Assembly (NCBI GenBank): GCA_016939335.1
Contig: JAFGHC010000010.1
Location: forward strand, 1 to 42,298
DNA length: 42,298 nt
Reading direction: 5' to 3'
Source: Candidatus Saganbacteria bacterium
Lineage (GTDB): Bacteria; Margulisbacteria; WOR-1; O2-12-FULL-45-9; XYB2-FULL-48-7
Part shown: positions 1-9,726 of the stretch, one piece after another
Layout: every line of letters starts with the position of its first letter
How positions within the stretch are numbered: the first letter of the stretch is position 1
Program-made: the position numbers and the translations under genes
Notes under the pieces: generated by a model
Databases searched by the model: none
Told to the model about the DNA's origin: nothing
What the model saw: the letters and a program-made list of their open reading frames with translations, nothing else

Positions 1-102
1 TATACTTGCGGAAGTTGCGCCCGGAGGCCAATGCCGGCCGATATCAGCACTGTCTTTCAGGGGGCAATGATGTTCCCGATTTTACCGGTAATTAAAGATT
101 AA
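1..102 (+). CDS. Possible 3' end of a gene cut by the window edge
   Basis: The first plus-strand frame is open from the window edge to a TAA at 100-102, giving 33 residues that end in a hydrophobic stretch (about AMMFPILPVI) followed by a short charged tail. It would converge on tgt. No domain can be recognised in so short a piece, and the reading could be chance; the opposite strand shows no start for a yajC-type gene that often follows tgt. Treat it as tentative. Confidence 0.25.
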   Translation, partial: YTCGSCARRPMPADISTVFQGAMMFPILPVIKD

Positions 103-120
103 GAACAGCTGGGCGGGATG

Positions 121-2234
<2,114 letters not shown>

Positions 2235-2240
2235 TTTTCC

Positions 2241-2269
2241 ATTATATTAGGGAAAGGCTTGCGGGGCAA
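2241..2269 (-). promoter_or_regulatory. queA promoter, predicted leaderless
   Basis: On the minus strand TTGCCC (2264-2269) and TATAAT (2241-2246) are 17 bases apart. TATAAT ends 6 bases before the queA ATG, so the start site should fall on or next to the start codon. There is no room for a preQ1 riboswitch. Its -35 touches that of the opposite promoter. Confidence 0.7.
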
Positions 2270-2288
2270 GGTTGGCGGGTGCTAAAAT
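2259..2288 (+). promoter_or_regulatory. Promoter of the DUF3108 gene, predicted leaderless
   Basis: TTGCGG (2259-2264), 18 bases, then TAAAAT (2283-2288) preceded by an extended -10 TGC. The box ends 6 bases before the ATG at 2295. The -35 shares base 2264 with the divergent queA -35, so the two promoters probably compete. Confidence 0.6.
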
Positions 2289-2294
2289 CGGCCC

Positions 2295-3068
2295 ATGAAA
2301 AAACAAATAGCGTTCTTGACCGCCGTGCTGCTTCTGGCCCTCCCCGCGCTGGCCGACACTTATCCCATCCGTTCGTTCCACGACGGGGAAGTTATCCGCC
2401 TCAAGGCCAGCGACAAAGCCAGCGGGGCCCCGCTCTGGCGCTCGACCGTCAGAACGGCCAAAACGACTTTCGGGGGGAAACCCTTTCTTTATATCATCGA
2501 GGAGGGAGAGGGCAAGTACGGCTCGGACGGCAAGACCAAGAGCTGGCGCTCCGAATCATATTCCCTGATCGAGGGCGGGAAAGTCATCCCCTATCAGGTC
2601 AAGCAGGTCTTCAAGAATCCGGCCGGCCAGGTCATCAGCTCCCTGCAAAAGGATTATGACCGGGCAGGCAGAAAAGTCATCTGCCAGGTCAACGGCCAGC
2701 AAAAAAGTTATGAGTTCCAGGCCGACCTGATCGACCGCGAGATCCTGGGGCTCTACGTGAGGAATTTCCCGTTCGGCGGCCGCCGGGAAGTGTCTTTTCA
2801 CCTGCTGACCAACGAACCTTCCCAGTACAAGATCTCGCTGAAGGAGCTCGGCCGGGAGACGATCACCGTCGCCGGCCAGGCTTACGACTGCGACAAATTA
2901 CAGCTGCTGCTCGACCTGGGGATGGTCAATCTTTTCAGCGTTTTCTTTCCCAAGACCTATTTCTGGGTCAACACCGCCGAGCCTCACGAGGTGACCCGCT
3001 ACGAAGGGCTGGAGAGCGCGCTCGGCACGCCTTACCTCGTTTTGGAGATCGACAAAGCAGGCAAGTAA
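2295..3068 (+). CDS. DUF3108-type exported protein
   Basis: A 257-residue protein with a clear signal peptide: MKKQ, a hydrophobic core, then LPALA before DTYPIRSF. The remainder, with alternating aromatic/basic beta-strand-like segments such as ESYSLIEGGKVIPYQVKQVF and VAGQAYDCDKLQLLLDLG, resembles DUF3108 periplasmic proteins, whose biochemical role is unknown. It is divergent from queA-tgt and 5 bases upstream of the HD-like gene, so the two probably form one unit. Its start codon lies 6 bases after a TAAAAT box and has no ribosome binding site, which fits a leaderless mRNA. The family assignment is from recalled sequence style and is moderate. Confidence 0.75.
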   Translation: MKKQIAFLTAVLLLALPALADTYPIRSFHDGEVIRLKASDKASGAPLWRSTVRTAKTTFGGKPFLYIIEEGEGKYGSDGKTKSWRSESYSLIEGGKVIPYQVKQVFKNPAGQVISSLQKDYDRAGRKVICQVNGQQKSYEFQADLIDREILGLYVRNFPFGGRREVSFHLLTNEPSQYKISLKELGRETITVAGQAYDCDKLQLLLDLGMVNLFSVFFPKTYFWVNTAEPHEVTRYEGLESALGTPYLVLEIDKAGK

Positions 3069-3073
3069 GCGGC

Positions 3074-4162
3074 ATGTTCCCTAACGTCTCCGATTTTGCG
3101 GTGAAATTTCCCCGATCCATCTCCGATAAATACCCAGAGGCATTTATGCTGATCGATAAACTGAATTCCCGGATCGGGCAACTCTTGCCCAGAGACGTTA
3201 AACTGGATCTGCGGCACCAGATGGCCCCCAAGGGGCTGGATGTCTCCCAGGCGCGTAATCGCTTGCTCAATTGGGTAATCGGTGCCATGCCGCAAATTGC
3301 CGGCGAATATGGGGTTATGGGGCAAGACGTTGATGGGATCCAGCATTATCGTTTCGGCTTTGTCCAGGCGGAAAAACTTATCGCGATCAGCAAAACCGAC
3401 AACTTTTCAGAGGACGCCGAAAAGAAGATGGTCGCACTTTTCACTGCGGTTCATGATCTGGGTAGAATGATGGTCGGGAGCGGCGCCTCGAAACTCCCCA
3501 CGGAAATAAAAGATGACGCCACCGCCAGGGAATTCATTCAACAAGGCAACTTTCTTCATCCCATTGCCGGGGCGATGATGCTGAGAGAAGCGTTCGAGCC
3601 GCTGGCGGAAGATATCTCCAATGATCTTGCCTCTCTATTGAAGGCGTTAGTCACTACGGCTGAAAGGCATACTTTATCGATTGGCCTGATGACATCGGCA
3701 CTACAGGAACACGGAATTGACAGGCTCAACGCGCGACCTTACTTCCAGCGCACGGGCTCATTGCTAATGGCGGATGCTTATTCCCTCGGGGAATACGGCA
3801 AGTACGCCCATCTGGTCGCCCTGGCCGACCTGATCAACAATCCCAGCGTCAAAGGGCTGTTGGGCATTACTCTTTACGATTCGCAGGCCGGCGTGGAAAC
3901 AATGGGAACGGAGGAGCGGATCGACTATCTGACGCACGGCCCGGGCACCGGCAATTTTCAGGTCGTCAAACGCGGGGAACGGGAATATACCAGCGTTGAA
4001 AGGATCTGGAGAAATAAGCCCGCCCGGGACAATGTCGAGGGCTGGCAGGTCAGCATGAGGCGGGACGCGACCCAATTCCTTAAAGCCGAACTCGAACTCT
4101 CTTTAGGCGAAGCAGCTTTTGCCAAAGGCTGGTCTATCGCTTTGGGAAGCCAGCCGACATAA
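3074..4162 (+). CDS. HD-domain-like protein, function unknown
   Basis: A soluble 362-residue protein without signal or membrane segments. Residues around 120-135 read ALFTAVHDLGR, the metal-binding HD pair of the HD phosphohydrolase superfamily; later histidines occur in LHPIAGAMMLREA and TTAERHTLSIG, at spacings that would suit further metal ligands. The first conserved histidine of the fold is not obvious. It is likely a divergent HD hydrolase or an HD-derived binding protein; the substrate cannot be guessed. The gene follows the DUF3108 gene by 5 bases and converges on tRNA-Pro(GGG). Confidence 0.65.
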   Translation: MFPNVSDFAVKFPRSISDKYPEAFMLIDKLNSRIGQLLPRDVKLDLRHQMAPKGLDVSQARNRLLNWVIGAMPQIAGEYGVMGQDVDGIQHYRFGFVQAEKLIAISKTDNFSEDAEKKMVALFTAVHDLGRMMVGSGASKLPTEIKDDATAREFIQQGNFLHPIAGAMMLREAFEPLAEDISNDLASLLKALVTTAERHTLSIGLMTSALQEHGIDRLNARPYFQRTGSLLMADAYSLGEYGKYAHLVALADLINNPSVKGLLGITLYDSQAGVETMGTEERIDYLTHGPGTGNFQVVKRGEREYTSVERIWRNKPARDNVEGWQVSMRRDATQFLKAELELSLGEAAFAKGWSIALGSQPT

Positions 4163-4169
4163 AATAAAA

Positions 4170-4245
4170 TCGGGGCGGGCGGATTTGAACCGCCGATCCC
4201 TACCACCCCAAGGTAGTGCCTTAGACCAAGCTGGGCCACGCCCCG
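4170..4245 (-). tRNA. tRNA-Pro (anticodon GGG)
   Basis: Reading the minus strand, a 7-bp acceptor stem CGGGGCG/CGCCCCG, an anticodon stem CTACC/GGTAG around loop TTGGGGT (anticodon GGG), and a T arm GGCGG-TTCAAAT-CCGCC are all present, followed by discriminator A at 4170. CCA is not encoded. It lies 4 bases after the DUF2905 stop codon and is probably released from that transcript. A T-rich run (TTTTATTTTA) follows it and may help termination. Confidence 0.95.
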
Positions 4246-4249
4246 ATAA

Positions 4250-4471
4250 TTATCTGCGCCAAACGATATTCAAGAGCAAAGTCAGCACCAGGCTGACGAT
4301 GATCATCGTCGCGATCGGGAGATAGACCGTCAAACCTTCGCGGCGATAGACGAGATCGCCCGGCAGGCGGCCGAACCACGGCAGCTTGGCCGCCAGGATA
4401 AAAAACCCGCCGACCAGTACCATGACGACCCCGATATAAATTATCATCCGGCCGAGCGATTCGAGTGCCAT
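4250..4471 (-). CDS. DUF2905 family small membrane protein
   Basis: A 73-residue protein with two hydrophobic helices (residues about 9-28 and 50-70) separated by a short loop containing the family signature WFGRLPGDLVYRREG. This matches the DUF2905 family of small inner-membrane proteins of unknown function, at the usual length. It starts 4 bases after the tonB stop and ends 4 bases before tRNA-Pro(GGG), so it is an internal member of a minus-strand unit. Confidence 0.9.
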   Translation of the reverse strand: MALESLGRMIIYIGVVMVLVGGFFILAAKLPWFGRLPGDLVYRREGLTVYLPIATMIIVSLVLTLLLNIVWRR

Positions 4472-4475
4472 AATT

Positions 4476-4958
4476 TTACCTTATCACGAACCTGACCGGG
4501 ACCTCAAACCAGCTGGCGAGAGCCGCGCCCCCCTGTGTCGCCGGCTGAAAACGCCACTGTCCGGCCGCTTTGAGCGCCGCGGCGTCAAGTTCCTGGTTGC
4601 CGGACGAGGCCTTTGTCTCCAGCCGCTCCGGCTGGCCGGTCAAGCCGACGTAAACCGAGAGGAGCACGACCCCCTCCGCCCCTTTGGCCAGCGCGGCGGA
4701 CGGATAGGCCGGCAGGACGCTGTACGTTATGCTGGGAGGGATGATCGGCAGCGGCACGGCCGGCGGTTGCGGCGCCGGAACGGTCACAGTCGCCGGTTTC
4801 GCCGCCTGCCGCGCCGTCACTTCCTTTCCCATGAAAATCGGCGCGCTCCGTACGGCGGCCTGATGGGGCCGGGCAAGATAAATTCCGGCCGCGGCCACCA
4901 GCGACAAGGTCACATAGACGGCAATATTTTGCAATGAAACTTCCTTGGCTTTAAACAT
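4476..4958 (-). CDS. tonB: TonB family energy-transducing protein
   Basis: Links the inner-membrane proton motive force to the outer-membrane receptor encoded just upstream. The 160-residue protein has one N-terminal membrane anchor (about residues 12-32, IAVYVTLSLVAAAGIYLA), a proline-rich linker (PAPQPPAVPLPIIPP) and a C-terminal TonB domain with the hallmark YPSAALAKGAEGVVLLSVYV and the WRFQPA turn. The start was placed at the ATG 4958 because AAGGGGG lies just upstream; an upstream in-frame start at 4979 has no such site. No exbB or exbD gene is present in the window, so the motor must be encoded elsewhere. Confidence 0.88.
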   Translation of the reverse strand: MFKAKEVSLQNIAVYVTLSLVAAAGIYLARPHQAAVRSAPIFMGKEVTARQAAKPATVTVPAPQPPAVPLPIIPPSITYSVLPAYPSAALAKGAEGVVLLSVYVGLTGQPERLETKASSGNQELDAAALKAAGQWRFQPATQGGAALASWFEVPVRFVIR

Positions 4959-5005
4959 GTTTACCCCCTTGAGCGGCAACTAATATAGATTATAGCAAAC
5001 CAACC

Positions 5006-6898
5006 TTATATCTTCCACGTCACCCCGAGGGAGATGTTCCTCCCCGGCATGGGGTAGTTCCTGTAAGCGTACGTTCCCGGGTCGAGGCCAGCCACCTCGC
5101 TGTATTTTTCGTCAAACAGGTTGTTGGCGGCCAGATCAAGTTCGATGGCGTTCGAGATTTGCCGGCTGAATTTGAGGTCGACAACGGTATAAGCGGAAAG
5201 CTTGAGCGCGTTGTCGGCGGTGGCGTACCTTTCGCCGACGTGCCTGGCGATCAGGCTCGAACCGCCGTAGACCACGCCGACCGCGTATTTCTCCCGCGGC
5301 GTGTAAGGGACCTGCTTGCCGACGTTGGCCGCGTTGACGTCCTGCTTATCGACCGTGTTCTGATAACTGTAATTGATAAAGCCCCGGCCGCCGCCCTCGA
5401 TCCGCTTGGTCAGCTCGAATTCCACCCCCTCGCTCCTCACCCGGCCGACATTTCTGGCATAAGTCAGGTAAGTGGCCTGGTCGGTCTCCCAGAGGATCAT
5501 ATCGGTCACGTCCGAATTGAAATAGTTCAGCCGGGCGCTTGTCCGCTCGGTCAGCTCTTTCTCCAGCCCCAGTTCGTAGGAGAACGATTTCTCCGGCTTC
5601 AGGGCGGCGCTGCCGAACATCCAGCCGTCGTTCCAGTAGAGTTCGTTGAGCGTCGGCGCGCGGAAGGCGGTCCCGGCCGAGGCGCGCAGGATGAGGCCGG
5701 CGGCGGCCTGGAAAGCGAGGCCGCAGCGCGGATTGAACGATTTGCCGACGACCGAATGGCGGTCGCCCCGCAGGCTGGCGGTCAGGTTAAGCCGGTCGTT
5801 GAGCGGCAGTTCTTCCTGAACATAAGCGGCCAGGTTGCTGACCGTACGGTCGCCTGAAAAACCGGTCCGGCCGTGATCTTCGCGCCCCTCCAGGCCGTAG
5901 AGGAAGTTGCCGCCCAGCAGATCAAAATTCTGGCTCCATTCGAGGCCGGTTTGCGCCGTTTCGTTGGTGCTCGCGCCGAAAATATACGGGTCGAGCCGCT
6001 GGACCAAATTATTCCGGTAAACGCGCAACTGGTAGCGGTCGCTCTTCAGCCCGACGCTGGCCAGGGTATTGCGGTCGGTCTGGCGGTCGTTCGGCTCGGT
6101 CGCCGAGGCGCGGTCGGCTTCGGAGGTTGGCACGCCCGGCACCCCTTTTTGCGCGTCGTAAAGGTTGTAGTCGGCTGAAAATTCGCCCAGCGGCGACGGT
6201 TGGGCCAGTTTGGCGTAAAAATTGCTGGCCAGATAATCGCCGTTGAGACGGAAGCCGTCCGATTTCAATTGATCGAATGCCAGCAGGAGATTGTCGCCGT
6301 TCAGCTCGATCTTGTACTGGTGAGTATTGAACGAGCCGGTCAGGGCGGTCACGATCTTGTCGGAGCCGCGGGTCGGTCGGGTGATCACATTTATCACGCC
6401 CGAAACGGCGTCGGAACCGTAGACGGCCGAGAGCGGCGCGCGCACGACTTCGATCCGCTCGACATTATCAAGCAACAGATCGCCCGTGTCGAACATCCCC
6501 AGCGTCGGTGAATTGATCCGCCGGCCGTCCACCAGGACCAGGACCTGCGAAGAATTGGCCCCCCGCAGCCGGACCGTGGTCAGCGAACCGAGGCTGCCGT
6601 AAGCGATGACGTCGGCGCCGGCCACAGTGCGTAAAGCCTCGCCGACCGTCTTGTACCCCTGTAACTCGGCGGAACCGATCACGGTCGTGTCCCAGGGGCT
6701 GGCGCTTGAGAGCCGCGGCAGGCGCGCGGCGGTCACGACGACCTCCTGACCGTAGAACGTGGGCAAATCGGCGGCAAATGACGAATGACGAATGACGAAT
6801 GACGAATTAAGGAATACTAATAATAAAAGAAAAAAGACTTTGGACTTTTGACTTGAAACTTTTGACTTTTGACTTTTGACTTTTGACTTTGTAAACAT
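5006..6898 (-). CDS. TonB-dependent outer-membrane receptor
   Basis: A 630-residue receptor of the BtuB/colicin-receptor type. After the signal peptide comes a TonB box (EVVVTA, about residues 52-57), a plug domain with SSQVLVLVDGRRINSP and RIEVVRAPLSAVYGSDAVSGVINVITR, then a barrel ending in a C-terminal aromatic strand (NISLGVTWKI). The ligand is not evident; cobalamin is possible, but no B12 riboswitch fits the 85-base upstream gap. AAGGGG precedes the ATG. The signal peptide is odd: residues about 3-21 are encoded by eight TTTTGAC-type heptamers and residues 31-42 by TTCGTCA-type heptamers, flanking an FFLLLLVFL core. Cleavage is likely near SSFA/A. Confidence 0.95.
   Translation of the reverse strand: MFTKSKVKSQKSKVSSQKSKVFFLLLLVFLNSSFVIRHSSFAADLPTFYGQEVVVTAARLPRLSSASPWDTTVIGSAELQGYKTVGEALRTVAGADVIAYGSLGSLTTVRLRGANSSQVLVLVDGRRINSPTLGMFDTGDLLLDNVERIEVVRAPLSAVYGSDAVSGVINVITRPTRGSDKIVTALTGSFNTHQYKIELNGDNLLLAFDQLKSDGFRLNGDYLASNFYAKLAQPSPLGEFSADYNLYDAQKGVPGVPTSEADRASATEPNDRQTDRNTLASVGLKSDRYQLRVYRNNLVQRLDPYIFGASTNETAQTGLEWSQNFDLLGGNFLYGLEGREDHGRTGFSGDRTVSNLAAYVQEELPLNDRLNLTASLRGDRHSVVGKSFNPRCGLAFQAAAGLILRASAGTAFRAPTLNELYWNDGWMFGSAALKPEKSFSYELGLEKELTERTSARLNYFNSDVTDMILWETDQATYLTYARNVGRVRSEGVEFELTKRIEGGGRGFINYSYQNTVDKQDVNAANVGKQVPYTPREKYAVGVVYGGSSLIARHVGERYATADNALKLSAYTVVDLKFSRQISNAIELDLAANNLFDEKYSEVAGLDPGTYAYRNYPMPGRNISLGVTWKI
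6781..6808. repeat. ATTCGTC-type heptamer array in the receptor signal peptide
   Basis: Four tandem 7-mers (ACGAATG three times, then ACGAATT). On the minus strand they encode NSSFVIRHSSFA, the c-region of the signal peptide. The same unit, four perfect copies, occurs in rimO. Confidence 0.9.
6836..6891. repeat. TTTTGAC-type heptamer array in the receptor signal peptide
   Basis: Eight uninterrupted 7-mers close to GACTTTT. They encode the basic n-region (K/S/Q/V-rich, residues about 3-21) of the receptor signal peptide. The same unit interrupts valS at 23873-23906. Confidence 0.92.
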
Positions 6899-6983
6899 CT
6901 CTATACCCCTTTTCTTTTTATTGAGTATAGAGTTCTCGGGAAAACTCTTTTCCGTTCAGGGCAGGACTAGAACCTGCTGCTAA
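6899..6983 (-). promoter_or_regulatory. Leader of the TonB receptor gene with two small hairpins
   Basis: The 85-base spacer between rsmI and the receptor gene contains, on the minus strand, a 5-bp hairpin GCAGG/CCTGC and a 6-bp hairpin AGAGTT/AACTCT. A TATACT follows the second, then AAGGGG before the ATG. It could hold a secondary promoter or an operator. No B12 box is visible. Weak evidence. Confidence 0.3.
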
Positions 6984-7676
6984 CTATGATCTCTCCCGTT
7001 GAGCATCCTGGCCGGAAATCACGAGCACGATCTCGCCGCGGACCCGCTGGTCTTTCAGCTTCGCTCCCACCTCCCCCGCGCCGCCCCTGATGATCTCCTC
7101 AAAACGCTTGGTCAGCTCCCGGCAAACGGCGATCTGACGTTCACCGAAAACCGCCTCGATCTCCGCCAGTGTCTTGAGCAGCCGGAACGGCGACTCGTAG
7201 ATTATAATAGTTCTCCCCTCATCTTTCAAGGCGGCCAGAGCTTTTCGTTTTTTGCCCGGTTTTTTGGGGAGGAAACCTTCGAACACGAACCGGTCGGTCG
7301 GCAGGCCGGAAGCGACCAGCGCCGTGACCAAAGCCGACGGGCCGGGAATGACTTCGACCCTGATCCCCTGCTCCACCGCCGCCCTGATCAGCTCGTAGCC
7401 CGGATCGGAGATCCCCGGCGTTCCGGCGTCGGAAACTAAAGCGATCATTTTGCCCGCCAGCAGCTCATTGACCAGCTGGCGGGTCTTCGCCCGGATGTTG
7501 AATTTATGATAAGCGGTCAGGGGGGTGCCGATCTGGTAGCGGTCCAGCAATATTTTGGTGTGCCTGGTATCTTCGGAGGCGATCAGGTCGACTTCGTGCA
7601 GGACGCGTACCGCGCGGAAAGTGACATCTTCCAGGTTGCCGATCGGCGTGGCAACGACGAACAGGGAGCCGGCCAT
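6984..7676 (-). CDS. rsmI: 16S rRNA (cytidine1402-2'-O)-methyltransferase (RsmI)
   Basis: Methylates the 2'-OH of C1402 in the decoding centre of 16S rRNA using S-adenosylmethionine. The 230-residue protein has the tetrapyrrole-methylase fold signatures: LFVVATPIGNLEDVTFRA at the N-terminus, ASEDTRHTKILLDRY, the SDAGTPGISDPG loop and VIPGPSALVTALVASGLPTDRFVFEGFLP. Length is slightly below E. coli RsmI. The ATG at 7676 overlaps the bactofilin stop by one base (TGATG), indicating translational coupling; a TTG three bases upstream is the alternative start. Confidence 0.95.
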   Translation of the reverse strand: MAGSLFVVATPIGNLEDVTFRAVRVLHEVDLIASEDTRHTKILLDRYQIGTPLTAYHKFNIRAKTRQLVNELLAGKMIALVSDAGTPGISDPGYELIRAAVEQGIRVEVIPGPSALVTALVASGLPTDRFVFEGFLPKKPGKKRKALAALKDEGRTIIIYESPFRLLKTLAEIEAVFGERQIAVCRELTKRFEEIIRGGAGEVGAKLKDQRVRGEIVLVISGQDAQRERS

Positions 7677-8071
7677 CAAGGATTCTGCGGTTGTTCGGGC
7701 TGGCTGCCGCCCTCGACGGTCACCCGGCCGTGGTAAGCGGCCCCTTCCTCGATATTGATCCGGGCGCCGGCCAGGTCGCCGTTGACCCGGCCGCTCTTGG
7801 TGATCTCCAGCGTTTCCCGCGACTTGACGTTGCCGTCGACCCGGCCGGAGATGACCACGCTCTCCCCTTCCAGCTCGCCGGTCACCCGGCCGCCCGGCGC
7901 CACGATCACCTCGCCGCCGGCGCTGATCTTACCCTCGCATTCGCCGTTGATATTGACCGAACCGGGGGCGGTGAATTCCCCTTTGAAGACCGCCTTTTCG
8001 CCGATCACCGAGCCGAACCCTTCGAACATCGAAGCAATGCGCTTGCCTCCGGTATTACCGAAAATCCCCAT
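7676..8071 (-). CDS. Bactofilin family cytoskeletal protein
   Basis: A 131-residue bactofilin: a short N-terminal tail, then a right-handed beta-helix with repeated glycine/valine rungs (GSVNINGECEGKISAGGEVIV, then RVTGELEGESVVISGRVDGNVKS) and a short proline/glutamine C-terminal tail. Bactofilins polymerise without nucleotide into membrane-associated filaments and are often encoded next to LytM peptidases that they position. Here the M23 gene ends 3 bases upstream, which fits that partnership. GGAGG lies 7 bases before the ATG. rsmI follows with a one-base overlap. Confidence 0.93.
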   Translation of the reverse strand: MGIFGNTGGKRIASMFEGFGSVIGEKAVFKGEFTAPGSVNINGECEGKISAGGEVIVAPGGRVTGELEGESVVISGRVDGNVKSRETLEITKSGRVNGDLAGARINIEEGAAYHGRVTVEGGSQPEQPQNP

Positions 8072-8074
8072 GAT

Positions 8075-8980
8075 TTACCTCCATAAACGGCTGGCGCTCA
8101 AAACGTTGAGATCAAGATAGGCCAGCGGATTGGCGGGCCGCCCGGCGCGGCGAACCTCATAATGCAGATGAGGGCCGGTCGTCCAGCCGGTCATCCCGAC
8201 ATAGCTGACGATCTGCCCCTTGGCCACCCGCTGGCCGACCCGGACGGCGTAAGCTGAATTGTGGCCATAGAGGGTGGTAAACCCGTAACCGTGGTTGATC
8301 TCGACCGTCTTGCCGTAGCCGTGACGCCAGCCGACGTAGGAAACGACGCCGTTGGCGGTCGCCCGGGCGGGCGCCCCGTAGCGGGCGGTGATATCGACGC
8401 CGGTGTGCCGGCCGCGCCAGGGATAAACGCGGTAGCCGAAATACGAGGAGATCCGGCCGTAGATCGGCCAGGTCGAAGGGATCGAGGCAAAGCGGGCGCG
8501 CACCATGCTGACCCAGTTTTTCAATTCCTCATGGCTCTGCCGCCGCTCGGCCAGCTTGGCCTCGTCCAGCTCGATCTCGAGCGCGACCTTGCTCATCTTG
8601 GCCTCCGGAGAAAGATGGTCGGTCGAGAGTTTGATCCGGCTTTTCCACCCCTTGAGGCCGAGGAGGCGCCGCAACTCGTTGTCCTTCTGCACCAGTTCGT
8701 CGATCGCCTGGCCGACCCTGGAGGTCTGGTCGGAAAAGGTGTTGATCACCTGCTGCTGCTGCCGGTTGCGGGTAAGGGTATTGGCATAGTTGATGAGCTT
8801 GCGGGAGAGGAGGGTCGAATAGACGAAGGCCGAGGCGACCAGGAAAACACAGAAGACCGCCAGGCAGAGCGCGGCCTTGAGCCAGCGGGCCGGCAGCTTC
8901 AGGCTGACCGCCTGCCCGCGCGCGTCGTGCGGCACGATCATGAAAGTATAGAATTTCGGCTTTTTAGGATTCTTATCCAT
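8075..8980 (-). CDS. M23 (LytM-type) peptidoglycan endopeptidase, membrane-anchored
   Basis: Predicted zinc endopeptidase acting on peptidoglycan cross-links in the periplasm. About 300 residues: a short basic cytoplasmic end, one membrane helix (about residues 32-55), a coiled-coil region, then a LytM domain from about 180 onward. Zinc ligands are visible in GRHTGVD (H and D) and in GPHLHYEV (HLH). All ligands are present, so it should be active. It is the first gene of the M23-bactofilin-rsmI unit. The ATG at 8980 was chosen because a TTGACT/TATACT promoter ends 7 bases before it, implying a leaderless transcript; the GGAGG upstream lies inside the promoter spacer. Confidence 0.93.
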   Translation of the reverse strand: MDKNPKKPKFYTFMIVPHDARGQAVSLKLPARWLKAALCLAVFCVFLVASAFVYSTLLSRKLINYANTLTRNRQQQQVINTFSDQTSRVGQAIDELVQKDNELRRLLGLKGWKSRIKLSTDHLSPEAKMSKVALEIELDEAKLAERRQSHEELKNWVSMVRARFASIPSTWPIYGRISSYFGYRVYPWRGRHTGVDITARYGAPARATANGVVSYVGWRHGYGKTVEINHGYGFTTLYGHNSAYAVRVGQRVAKGQIVSYVGMTGWTTGPHLHYEVRRAGRPANPLAYLDLNVLSASRLWR

Positions 8981-8987
8981 CAATTTA

Positions 8988-9017
8988 AGTATAGCCCTCC
9001 GGACGGTGAACAGTCAA
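8988..9017 (-). promoter_or_regulatory. Promoter of the M23 gene, predicted leaderless
   Basis: Minus strand TTGACT (9012-9017), 18-base spacer, TATACT (8988-8993), then 7 bases to the ATG. This is the closest match to a housekeeping consensus in the window. Confidence 0.75.
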
Positions 9018-9027
9018 GACATGTGTA

Positions 9028-9036
9028 TGCTATAAT
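9028..9036 (+). promoter_or_regulatory. Extended -10 promoter of tRNA-Pro(CGG)
   Basis: TGCTATAAT ends 8 bases before the mature tRNA 5' end, so almost no leader is transcribed. No good -35 is visible, consistent with an extended -10 promoter. Confidence 0.6.
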
Positions 9037-9044
9037 AATGAGCA

Positions 9045-9118
9045 CGGGGCGTAGCTTAGCTTGGTAGAGCGCTCGGTTCGGGACCGAGAGATCGCTGGTT
9101 CAAATCCAGTCGCCCCGA
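9045..9118 (+). tRNA. tRNA-Pro (anticodon CGG)
   Basis: Acceptor stem CGGGGCG/CGCCCCG, anticodon stem CTCGG/CCGAG with loop TTCGGGA (anticodon CGG), T arm GCTGG-TTCAAAT-CCAGT and discriminator A at 9118; CCA is not encoded. The acceptor stem is identical to that of the other tRNA-Pro in the window. The plsY coding sequence on the opposite strand ends inside its T arm. Confidence 0.95.
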
Positions 9119-9726
9119 TTCTTCTTCAAATGTTTCGCCAGCGACTCCTGAATGGTCAATTCCTGCCCGGCGAAGAAGAGCGCCAGGTTCGCCCGGTGGG
9201 CGTAAATCCCCAGAGCCGCATTCAAAACGCCAAAAACGATATATTCCGGCCGCCATGACCCCATCCACATCAGGACCGGGACAAAGCACATGATCAGGAC
9301 GGTGCTGGGGATAAAGTAGCGCAGGACCAGCATGACAAAGAGCCAAAGGAGGACGACCAGCGCGGTAAAAACCGGGTCAAGCGCCAGTAGTGTACCGCCA
9401 AAAGTGGCAACCCCTTTCCCCCCCTTGAATTTAAGGAAAACGGGAAAATCGTGGCCGATGACCGCCGCTAGCGCGCAAACCGCGATTGCCCAGACCGGCA
9501 GTTCGAAATAACGGGCCAGCAGAACGGCAACGATCCCTTTGCCGGTGTCGCCAAGGAGAGAAAGGAGGCCCGCCCGTTTGCCGGCCACAACCAAGGCATT
9601 GCTGGCGCCGACGTTTTTCGTTCCTTTCTCCCTGACATCGTGCCCCTTAATTAACCGGGGGAAAATGTGGCTGAAGGGAATGGAGCCGGTCAGATAAGCG
9701 GCGGCAATGATCAGGAGGCTTTTCAT
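9100..9726 (-). CDS. plsY: Glycerol-3-phosphate acyltransferase (PlsY)
   Basis: Transfers an acyl group from acyl-phosphate to glycerol-3-phosphate, the first committed step of phospholipid synthesis, in the inner membrane. The 208-residue protein is hydrophobic with about five membrane segments. Signature motifs are present: GSIPFSHIF near the N-terminus, GTKNVGASNAL (usually GxGNxGATN, so slightly diverged) and FPVFLKFKGGKGVATFGG. It overlaps the lysC stop by 4 bases (ATGA). Its last six residues and stop codon are encoded by the complement of the tRNA-Pro(CGG) 3' half, an unusual convergent overlap. Confidence 0.93.
   Translation of the reverse strand: MKSLLIIAAAYLTGSIPFSHIFPRLIKGHDVREKGTKNVGASNALVVAGKRAGLLSLLGDTGKGIVAVLLARYFELPVWAIAVCALAAVIGHDFPVFLKFKGGKGVATFGGTLLALDPVFTALVVLLWLFVMLVLRYFIPSTVLIMCFVPVLMWMGSWRPEYIVFGVLNAALGIYAHRANLALFFAGQELTIQESLAKHLKKNRGDWI

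Noticed and set aside
2235-2294. preQ1 riboswitch upstream of queA
   Set aside because: The predicted transcription start coincides with the start codon, leaving no leader, and no aptamer sequence is visible.
3074-4162. Assignment as a named HD phosphohydrolase with a substrate
   Set aside because: Only the HD pair is clear; the first metal histidine was not located, so no function is claimed.
6781-6891. CRISPR-like appearance of regularly spaced short repeats
   Set aside because: Units are 7 bases in direct tandem without spacers, they lie in a coding frame, and no cas genes are present.
6899-6983. Cobalamin riboswitch upstream of the TonB receptor
   Set aside because: The gap is 85 bases, too short for the aptamer, and no B12 box was found. 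The receptor ligand is therefore left open.
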